DNA from: Alphaproteobacteria bacterium
GTDB lineage: Bacteria > Pseudomonadota > Alphaproteobacteria > UBA6615
DNA length: 5,721 nucleotides
Assembly (NCBI GenBank): GCA_030831135.1
Contig: JAURLR010000166.1
Span: forward strand, 1-5,721
Direction of reading: 5' to 3'
Both the position numbers and the translations under genes were made by a program. Shown here one piece after another: positions 1 to 5,261 of the stretch. The notes under the pieces are model-generated. The model saw only the letters and a list, made by a program, of their open reading frames with translations. It searched no databases and was not told where the DNA came from. Numbering within the stretch: position 1 is the first letter of the stretch; every line of letters begins with the position of its first letter.

Positions 1-498
1 AAGATCATTGAAATAGCAAAATCCGCTGGCCCGGTTAGGACGCCCATGATGGGTCCCTCCGGCCGGGCTGTACACAACCCCTTCATCAACCGAACCCAGA
101 ATTTCCGCCGCCTTCAGGACAGCGCCCGCCGAAATCGCGGGCCGTCTGTACATCGTGTCGTGGATCGGGTTCTCCAGACGGCCGAGATTGTAGCGCTCAC
201 GATCAGCCGCTGAAAGCGCAAGCGCCCGCTCACCTTCGCGCAGGGCCCGCAGATAGGCAGGGTCATGGAAACGCACGATTTCCGCAGGACTCGCCGATCC
301 GCTTTCAATATATGTCCCCTCCGGCAACCATCCCAGCGCCCGGCAAAGGTCTATCGTGGCGGGAACGCGCGGCACAGATAGAGGATGTTTGGGCCCAAAG
401 GTCGAATGCCGATAGATGTCATTGCCAATGAACACGGGGCGCGAAAGTCGCCGGACCGGACCTGAGGAGGTGGTGTTCACCGCAAGAGACATGATCAT
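1..498 (-). CDS. Histone deacetylase / AcuC-family zinc amidohydrolase, N-terminal part (runs off left edge)
   Basis: Reading the minus strand leftwards from 498 gives 166 codons with no stop, continuing past position 1. The product resembles the arginase/deacetylase fold family (class I/II histone deacetylases, AcuC, acetylpolyamine amidohydrolase), which hydrolyses N-acyl-lysine or N-acyl-amine bonds using a metal. Seen, numbered from the ATG at 492: an N-terminal FGPKHPL segment near 32-38; the active-site double histidine in PAGGTHHGRPNRASG, His148-His149; and GFCYFND at 157-163, just before the expected Asp/His metal ligands, which lie outside the window. Two in-frame ATGs (498 and 492) follow an in-frame TAG at 504-502, so the start is fixed to within a few codons. 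Neither has a strong Shine-Dalgarno. The gene is divergent from the thiamine-regulated operon. Family assignment is confident; the substrate is unknown, and AcuC, a protein deacetylase and a small-amine deacylase all remain possible. Confidence 0.88.
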   Translation of the reverse strand, partial: MIMSLAVNTTSSGPVRRLSRPVFIGNDIYRHSTFGPKHPLSVPRVPATIDLCRALGWLPEGTYIESGSASPAEIVRFHDPAYLRALREGERALALSAADRERYNLGRLENPIHDTMYRRPAISAGAVLKAAEILGSVDEGVVYSPAGGTHHGRPNRASGFCYFNDL

Positions 499-535
499 CA
501 ACTAGCGGTTTGGGACAAACTTCGCAATCGCGACA

Positions 536-565
536 TTGACGGACACCGCCTCCACACATCATAGT
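536..565 (+). promoter_or_regulatory. Candidate sigma70-type promoter of the thi operon
   Basis: TTGACG at 536-541 matches five of six bases of the -35 consensus. CATAGT at 560-565 matches four of six of the -10, with an 18-nt spacer. Transcription would then start at about 572-574, exactly where the 5' strand of riboswitch helix P1 begins. That positional fit is the main reason for the call. The -10 is weak, so this is a prediction only. Confidence 0.5.
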
Positions 566-573
566 GATATCAA

Positions 574-667
574 CCACATGGGGAGCCAATTCGGCTGAGA
601 GGTCACGCCACATCCGGCGGGACGACCCTTGGAACCTGATCCGGTTAGCACCGGCGGAGGGACGTGG
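574..667 (+). promoter_or_regulatory. TPP riboswitch (THI element)
   Basis: All conserved blocks of the thiamine-pyrophosphate aptamer are present in order. GGGGAGCC at 580-587 is followed by CTGAGA at 595-600, the pyrimidine-sensing side. ACCTGAT lies at 634-640, and the terminal GGAGGGA at 656-662 belongs to the pyrophosphate side. Helices read by eye: P1 CCACAT 574-579 with ACGTGG 662-667 (one mismatch); P2 GCC 585-587 with GGC 593-595; P3 GGTC 601-604 with GACC 624-627, extended by CGCC 606-609 with GGCG 616-619; P5 CCGG 641-644 with CCGG 651-654. No separate antiterminator/terminator is seen. The SD of the downstream gene lies inside the aptamer and the GTG start is only 4 nt after P1, so TPP binding most likely blocks translation initiation directly. 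It controls the thiZ-thiX-thiY operon. Confidence 0.95.
656..660 (+). promoter_or_regulatory. Shine-Dalgarno of thiZ, embedded in the riboswitch
   Basis: GGAGG lies 10 nt upstream of the GTG at 671 and is part of the conserved 3' GGAGGGA block of the TPP aptamer. It decides the start of thiZ: the TTG at 629 that would give a longer reading frame lies inside helix P3/P4 sequence of the aptamer and has no SD. Confidence 0.75.
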
Positions 668-670
668 ACA

Positions 671-1459
671 GTGAACCTGCCCAAGACAGATTTCGGCCCG
701 GCTCCGCCAGGGCTCCGCGTGCGCAACATGCAGTTGGGATGGGAATCCAGAATTCTCGTCGAGAACCTCTCATTCGATGCGGCCCCGAACAGCTGGACAT
801 GCCTTCTGGGTGAAAGCGGTGTCGGCAAGTCCACGCTGCTGCGCACCGTGGCCGGCCTCGTCAAGGCATTCCCCGGAGGGGTTTTCGAAGGCAGCGATGG
901 CCTGCCTCTCGACGGGCGTATTGCCTATATGGCGCAACAGGACCTTTTGCTGCCTTGGCTCAACGCCACATCGAATGTCGCGCTGGGCGCGCGGTTGCGC
1001 GGGGAAAAGCCCGATCTCGAAAAAGTCGCAGAACTGCTGGCACGGACTGGCATCTCTGACCGGGCGCTGGCAAAGTCAGGGGAGATGTCCGGCGGTGAAC
1101 GCCAGCGTGTGGCACTGGCGCGCACCATGATGGAAGCACGTCCGATCGTGCTCATGGACGAGCCGTTTTCGGCCCTGGATGCCATCACACGCACCCAATT
1201 GCAGGATCTGGCTTTCGAACTGCTTCATGATCGCACCGTGGTCATGGTCACTCACGATCCGTTTGAAGCCCTGCGGCTGGGAACCGCCATCCACATCGTC
1301 CGAACCGGAGACAACGCGGGCCATGTGTCGCTGTTTCCGCCCGGACACGCCTTGCGGGACCCGACCGACCCCGCCCTGCGCGACACCTACCATGCGATCA
1401 TGGATGCGCTTTCGCAGCGCGGCACCGCGGATGCGGAACACCGCGAGGCATGCCAATGA
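671..1459 (+). CDS. thiZ: ThiZ-like ATPase of thiamine-precursor ABC importer
   Basis: Cytoplasmic ATP-hydrolysing subunit of an importer of the nitrate/taurine/thiamine-precursor (NitT/TauT-like) class. From the GTG start it is 262 residues, normal for the family. Walker A GESGVGKST is at 47-55. The Q-loop MAQQDLLLPW is at about 87-96, and the LPW form is typical of this class. The signature MSGGERQRVALAR is at 139-151, Walker B IVLMDE at 159-164 with catalytic Glu164, the D-loop SALD at 167-170 and the switch His195 in VTHDP. Met replaces Leu at the first signature position, a common variant. GTG 671 is preferred because the reading frame upstream runs through the riboswitch; ATG 728 would remove the first beta strand of the nucleotide-binding domain. 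First gene of a riboswitch-led operon; its stop overlaps the start of the permease gene. The role in importing a pyrimidine precursor is inferred from the riboswitch and the ThiY partner. Confidence 0.9.
   Translation: MNLPKTDFGPAPPGLRVRNMQLGWESRILVENLSFDAAPNSWTCLLGESGVGKSTLLRTVAGLVKAFPGGVFEGSDGLPLDGRIAYMAQQDLLLPWLNATSNVALGARLRGEKPDLEKVAELLARTGISDRALAKSGEMSGGERQRVALARTMMEARPIVLMDEPFSALDAITRTQLQDLAFELLHDRTVVMVTHDPFEALRLGTAIHIVRTGDNAGHVSLFPPGHALRDPTDPALRDTYHAIMDALSQRGTADAEHREACQ
1445..1448 (+). promoter_or_regulatory. Shine-Dalgarno deciding the thiX start
   Basis: GAGG lies 7 nt upstream of the ATG at 1456 but only 1 nt upstream of the in-frame ATG at 1450. This favours 1456, which also creates the ATGA overlap with the thiZ stop codon. 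Confidence 0.6.
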
Positions 1460-2211
1460 AACTGTTGCGCCCGGCACTGGTATTCGGCGGACTTCTCGTG
1501 ATCTGGCATGTCGCGGTCAGCATCTTCGAAATCGCCCCGTTCATTCTGCCGGGACCGGTTTCCGTTCTTGCAGTCGCGTTCGAACGTGCAGACATCCTGC
1601 TCGGACATGCCGGGATCACTCTTGCCGAGATCCTTCTCGGCCTGTTGTTCGGCACAATTCTTGGTGCCAGCAGCGCGCTGATGATGGCCTATTTCCGGCA
1701 AGCGCGATCCTGGCTGCTCCCGGTGCTCGTGATCTCCCAGGCAATCCCGGTTTTCGCGCTGGCCCCCGTTCTGGTGCTCTGGTTCGGTTATGGCATTGTC
1801 CCCAAGGTCGCGATGGCCACGCTGATCATCTACTTCCCGGTGACGGCGGCATTCTATGACGGGCTTCGCCGGACGGAGACCGGCTGGATCGACCTGGCGC
1901 AAACCATGGGCGCCTCCAAGGCGGCGGTGCTGCTGCAAATCCGCTTTCCGGCCGCTCTTCCCGCCTTTGCTTCGGGTCTGCGGGTGGCCGCCGCTGTTGC
2001 GCCGATCGGCGCAGTTGTCGGCGAATGGGTCGGGGCCTCGGCCGGGCTCGGCTATTACATGCTGCTGATGAACGGGCGGGTCCAGACGGCCGCAATGTTT
2101 GCCGCGCTGTTCGTGCTCGCGATCATGTCCGTGTGCATCTATTTCGCCATCGACGCGGCTTTGCGCCGGCTGATTTCCTGGCAGCCCGACGGCGATCCGT
2201 CAATCCGATAA
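1456..2211 (+). CDS. thiX: ThiX-like permease of thiamine-precursor ABC importer
   Basis: Inner-membrane permease subunit, expected to work as a homodimer with two ThiZ subunits. From ATG 1456 it has 251 residues. It is strongly hydrophobic, with about six membrane segments estimated by eye near 5-25, 52-78, 86-110, 115-134, 175-192 and 210-236. The cytoplasmic coupling (EAA-type) loop of binding-protein-dependent permeases is visible at about 147-175 as AQTMGASKAAVLLQIRFPAA and onward, with the conserved Gly153. The order TM-rich core, EAA loop, then GEWVGASAGLGYYM at 189-202 is typical of SsuC/TauC/ThiX-type permeases. ATG 1450 would add two residues but is badly spaced from the SD. The ATGA overlap with thiZ suggests translational coupling, so riboswitch control should extend to this gene. 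The assignment to thiamine precursors rather than sulfonates or nitrate comes from operon context. Confidence 0.9.
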   Translation: MKLLRPALVFGGLLVIWHVAVSIFEIAPFILPGPVSVLAVAFERADILLGHAGITLAEILLGLLFGTILGASSALMMAYFRQARSWLLPVLVISQAIPVFALAPVLVLWFGYGIVPKVAMATLIIYFPVTAAFYDGLRRTETGWIDLAQTMGASKAAVLLQIRFPAALPAFASGLRVAAAVAPIGAVVGEWVGASAGLGYYMLLMNGRVQTAAMFAALFVLAIMSVCIYFAIDAALRRLISWQPDGDPSIR

Positions 2212-2225
2212 CCTTTTGATAATAT

Positions 2226-2229
2226 GGAA
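2226..2229 (+). promoter_or_regulatory. Weak Shine-Dalgarno deciding the thiY start
   Basis: GGAA is 9 nt upstream of the ATG at 2239. The alternative ATG at 2224 overlaps this site and has no purine-rich sequence before it. Starting at 2239 also places the signal peptide directly at the N-terminus. Confidence 0.5.
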
Positions 2230-2238
2230 CCATTCATC

Positions 2239-3171
2239 ATGAAACGTTTAGTGCTTGCCGCTTTTGTCTCTCTCTTTCTTGCGTCGCCAGCATCGGCCGA
2301 CAAGTTCACGGTTCTGCTCGACTGGTTCGTCAATCCCGATCACGGGCCGCTTTATGTGGCGCTCGAACGCGGTGAATTCGCCCAGCGCGGCCTGGATGTC
2401 GAACTGATCGCACCGGCCGACCCCAATGATCCGCCGAAGCTGGTCGCCGCTGGACGCGGTGATGTGGCGATATCCTACCAGCCGCAACTGCATCTGCAGG
2501 TCGATGCCGGCCTGCCCCTCAAACGTGTCGGCACGCTGGTCGCCACGCCGCTGTCCTCACTCGTGGTGCTCGATGACGGACCGATCCGTTCGATTGCCGA
2601 TCTGAAAGGCCGCAAGGTCGGCTTTTCCGTCGGCGGTTTTGAAGATGCGTTGCTGGGTGCGATGCTCGAGAAGCACGGCCTGAAACTCAGTGATGTCACC
2701 CTCGTCAACGTCAACTTCTCGCTCTCCCCCTCCCTGATGAGCGGGCAGGTCGATGCCGTGATCGGGGCATACCGGAATTTCGAACTCAACCAGATGGATA
2801 TCGAGGGCCGCCCCGGCCGCGCCTTCTATCTCGAGGAAGAAGGCGTTCCCGCCTATGACGAACTGATTTTCGTCACCCGAAGCGACAATATCGACAATCC
2901 GCAGATTCTGGCCTTTCTGGCGGCAATCGAAGCGGGCACCCAGTACCTGATCAACCATCCCGATGCGGCCTGGGAGCTGTTCATCAAAGGCCGCAAGGAG
3001 CTTGACGATGAACTCAACCGCCGCGCCTGGCGCGACACCATCCCGCGCTTCGCGTTGCGTCCGGCAGCCCTCGATCGCGGCCGCTACGAGCGTTTTGCCG
3101 AATTCCTGAAGGCGCGCGACATGATCGAGACGATCCGTCCGGTTGAAAGTTACGCCGTGGAGGTCCGCTGA
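2239..3171 (+). CDS. thiY: ThiY-like periplasmic substrate-binding protein (NMT1/THI5-like)
   Basis: Periplasmic receptor that delivers the substrate to ThiX-ThiZ. The 310-residue product starts with a signal peptide: MKR, a hydrophobic core at 4-15, and an SPASA-DK cleavage site after about residue 20. It is not a lipoprotein, and the whole protein contains no cysteine. The mature part begins with the family hallmark FTVLLDWFVNPDHGPLYVAL (23-42), followed by GEFAQRGLDVELI and a first-lobe VAAGRGDVAISYQPQ segment (69-83). DLKGRKVGFS (121-130) and SLMSGQVDAVIGAY (165-178) are typical of NMT1-domain binding proteins. The cysteine-rich CCCFC motif of the yeast THI5 HMP synthase is absent, fitting a binding protein rather than an enzyme. 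Characterised ThiY proteins bind formylaminopyrimidine; HMP is the other usual proposal. It lies 27 nt after thiX, last in the operon. ATG 2224 would add five residues ahead of the signal peptide and is less likely. Exact ligand not determinable here. Confidence 0.92.
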   Translation: MKRLVLAAFVSLFLASPASADKFTVLLDWFVNPDHGPLYVALERGEFAQRGLDVELIAPADPNDPPKLVAAGRGDVAISYQPQLHLQVDAGLPLKRVGTLVATPLSSLVVLDDGPIRSIADLKGRKVGFSVGGFEDALLGAMLEKHGLKLSDVTLVNVNFSLSPSLMSGQVDAVIGAYRNFELNQMDIEGRPGRAFYLEEEGVPAYDELIFVTRSDNIDNPQILAFLAAIEAGTQYLINHPDAAWELFIKGRKELDDELNRRAWRDTIPRFALRPAALDRGRYERFAEFLKARDMIETIRPVESYAVEVR

Positions 3172-3175
3172 CCCG

Positions 3176-5059
3176 CTATTTCAGTGGTGCCGGGACGAAG
3201 ATTCCCTGCTCTACATCGGCCGCCTGGGCTTCGGCGCGGCGCGCGGCGGCCTGCTGACGCTGCCAGAGGTCGGCATACATGCCGTTATGGGCGAGAAGCG
3301 CGTCGTGGCGGCCACGTTCAACGATCACGCCGTTATCGAGCACGATGATTTCGTCGGCGTTGACCACTGTGGAAAGCCGGTGCGCGATGACCAGCGTCGT
3401 CCGGTCGGCGGAAACCTGCTCCAGCGCCGTCTGGATCTCTCGTTCGGTATGGGTGTCCAGAGCAGATGTCGCTTCGTCGAACAGCAGTATTTTCGGGCCT
3501 TTGAGGATCGTTCGGGCGATTGCGACCCGCTGTTTCTCGCCACCCGACAGCTTCAGGCCCCGCTCTCCGACCCGGGTGTTGTAGCCATCGGGAAGCGCCA
3601 TCACGAAATCATGGACCTGCGCCAGACGGGCTGCCTCTTCGACTTCTGCCGGGCTTGCCGACGGGCGACCGTACTGGATGTTGTAAAAGATTGAATCGTT
3701 GAACAGCACCGTATCCTGCGGAACGATGCCGATAGCCGCACGCAGGCTCGACTGGGTCACGTCGCGGATATCCTGCCCGTCAATCGTGATGCGTCCGTCA
3801 TCCACGTCATAGAAGCGGAACAACAGGCGCGAAATCGTCGATTTTCCCGCCCCCGATGCGCCCACAATCGCCACGGTGTGCCCTGCAGGCACTTCAAAAT
3901 CCACATCCCGCAGGACCGCCTTGCGCGGGTCATAGCGGAACGAAACATGCTCGAATCGTACAACGCCGTCAGCCACGTTCAGCGGCTGCGAACCGGGGCT
4001 GTCCTCGACCTCCTGATTCTCGCTGAGCAGACCGAACATCGTCTCCATATCCACCAGAGACTGCTTTATTTCCCGATAAACAAAACCAAGAAAATTAAGG
4101 GGTTGAAACAATTGCATCATGTAAAGGTTGACAGCCGTGAACTGACCGATGGACATGCTGCCGTCACTCACCCGAAAGCCCGAAAGGACCAGCAGGATGG
4201 TCATGCCCAGAGCCATGATCAGCCCCTGCCCGACATTGAGCATGGAGAGGGTCGTCAGGCTCTTGACCGCCGCCTTTTCGTAGCGCTGCATGGATGCGTC
4301 GTAGCGGCGCGCCTCGTGCGCCTCATTGCCGAAATATTTGACGGTTTCGAAGTTCAGCAGACTGTCGATGGCTTTGGTATTGGCTTCGCTGTCGCTGTCG
4401 TTCATGGCACGCCGGAATTTCAGCCGCCATTCCGTGAAGACCAGCGTGAAAACCACATAGATCATCACGGTCACAAAGGTGATCGCGCTGAAGACAAAAC
4501 CGAACAGCGACCACAGAATTCCGCAGACCAGCACGATCTCAACCAGTGTCGGCAGAATGCTGAACAGCATGAAGCGCAACAGGAAATCGATGCCCTTGAT
4601 GCCACGCTCGATAGCCCGGCTCAGGCCACCGGTCTGTCGGTCCATATGGAACCGCAATGCGAGCGCATGCAAATGCTCGAACACTTTCAGGGCGATACGA
4701 CGGATCGCTCGTTGTCCGACCTTGGCGAAGACGAAGTCGCGCAGCTCGGCAAACCCCTGCTGCCCGACACGCAGCAGGCCATAGCCGATCAAAAGGGCCA
4801 CCGGCACGCTGGCAACCCCACCCGCGCTCACACCAGCCTCAAGCGCGTCCACGGCACGCCCGAAAACGGCCGGGATCGCGACGGTTGCAATCTTGGCCGC
4901 CACCAGCAGCACAAGGGCAATCACGACGCGGACGCGCAACTCAACATCGCCACGCGGCCAGAGATAGGGCATCAGCGCCCGAACCGCCCGCATTTCTGCA
5001 CCGGGTTCGGGCTTCGTTGTCGCGATTTCAGGATCGGAAGTTCGACTGTGACCGGCCAT
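3176..5059 (-). CDS. atm1: Atm1/HMT1-type half ABC exporter (membrane domain plus ATPase)
   Basis: Inner-membrane homodimeric exporter resembling mitochondrial Atm1/ABCB7 and bacterial Atm1. That family exports glutathione conjugates or persulfides and is tied to Fe-S biogenesis and heavy-metal tolerance. From ATG 5059 it is 627 residues. Six membrane segments lie near 43-67, 82-102, 162-185, 190-208, 270-294 and 305-328. The Atm1 hallmark NFETVKYFGNE is at 236-246, and RQTGGLSRAIERG carries an Arg pair spaced by four (148 and 152), which I infer match the glutathione-contacting arginines. ATPase: Walker A GASGAGKST 400-408, Q-loop Gln448, signature LSGGEKQRVAIAR 504-516, Walker B ILLFDE 524-529, H-loop His560. 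An Ala/Gln/Arg-rich tail follows. An upstream in-frame ATG at 5182 would add 41 residues with no recognisable domain and no SD, so 5059 is preferred, although its own SD is weak. Convergent with thiY, 4 bp between stop codons. Confidence 0.9.
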   Translation of the reverse strand: MAGHSRTSDPEIATTKPEPGAEMRAVRALMPYLWPRGDVELRVRVVIALVLLVAAKIATVAIPAVFGRAVDALEAGVSAGGVASVPVALLIGYGLLRVGQQGFAELRDFVFAKVGQRAIRRIALKVFEHLHALALRFHMDRQTGGLSRAIERGIKGIDFLLRFMLFSILPTLVEIVLVCGILWSLFGFVFSAITFVTVMIYVVFTLVFTEWRLKFRRAMNDSDSEANTKAIDSLLNFETVKYFGNEAHEARRYDASMQRYEKAAVKSLTTLSMLNVGQGLIMALGMTILLVLSGFRVSDGSMSIGQFTAVNLYMMQLFQPLNFLGFVYREIKQSLVDMETMFGLLSENQEVEDSPGSQPLNVADGVVRFEHVSFRYDPRKAVLRDVDFEVPAGHTVAIVGASGAGKSTISRLLFRFYDVDDGRITIDGQDIRDVTQSSLRAAIGIVPQDTVLFNDSIFYNIQYGRPSASPAEVEEAARLAQVHDFVMALPDGYNTRVGERGLKLSGGEKQRVAIARTILKGPKILLFDEATSALDTHTEREIQTALEQVSADRTTLVIAHRLSTVVNADEIIVLDNGVIVERGRHDALLAHNGMYADLWQRQQAAARRAEAQAADVEQGIFVPAPLK

Positions 5060-5261
5060 CAGACTGACATGTAAGCCCGACCGCTCTGGAAAGCCAGCCC
5101 TTACAAGCCTGAGCCAAACAAGACCGGTCGTATGGGGCAAACTTGTTGTCGCTTTTCCCGATCCGACACGTGCTGTCTTCATTCGCGCACCGCGCTTGCC
5201 GCTGCACGCCGTGGCGCTTATGTTCGCCAGATATCAACACAAGCGCTGAAGGTCCATCGCC
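5060..5261. other. Divergent intergenic region between atm1 and coxG
   Basis: About 200 bp carrying the control regions of both genes, if atm1 starts at 5059. Visible elements are the 8-bp palindrome GACCGGTC at 5122-5129, an inverted repeat AACAAG 5117-5122 with CTTGTT 5142-5147, and a small GACA/TGTC inverted repeat at 5165-5177 around CGTGC. None matches an operator I can name. No RNA gene, repeat array or terminator was recognised. Confidence 0.55.
5196..5224 (+). promoter_or_regulatory. Candidate sigma70-type promoter of coxG
   Basis: TTGCCG (5196-5201, four of six -35 matches) and TATGTT (5219-5224, four of six -10 matches) are separated by 17 nt. This gives a predicted start near 5231 and a leader of about 30 nt before the ATG at 5262. 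Matches are partial, so confidence is low. Confidence 0.35.

Noticed and set aside
491..498. The palindrome ATGATCAT as an operator
   Set aside because: It is only 8 bp and is explained by the two start codons of the amidohydrolase gene (ATG ATC ATG).
419..613. A 64-codon minus-strand frame over the riboswitch and divergent promoter
   Set aside because: It crosses the TPP aptamer, the promoter region and the start of the amidohydrolase gene in a different phase, with no family similarity.
1179..1859. A 226-codon plus-strand frame overlapping thiZ and thiX
   Set aside because: A different phase of the same strand as two motif-complete ABC genes; Pro/Arg/Ser/Cys-rich with no domain.
1387..1938. 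A 183-codon minus-strand frame opposite thiZ/thiX
   Set aside because: Antisense shadow of two well-supported genes; low-complexity charged composition.
3150..3230. A bidirectional rho-independent terminator at the thiY/atm1 junction
   Set aside because: No stable GC hairpin followed by a T-run, on either strand, could be found by eye.
3143..3694. A 183-codon plus-strand frame across the end of thiY and the end of atm1
   Set aside because: It starts inside thiY and continues antisense to the conserved ATPase domain of the exporter. No SD or domain supports it.
3878..5074. A 398-codon open frame on the plus strand, antisense to the exporter gene
   Set aside because: It lies wholly opposite a gene with complete ABC-exporter motifs. 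Its product is rich in His, Gln, Asp and Arg with no recognisable domain, the usual look of a shadow frame in G+C-rich DNA.
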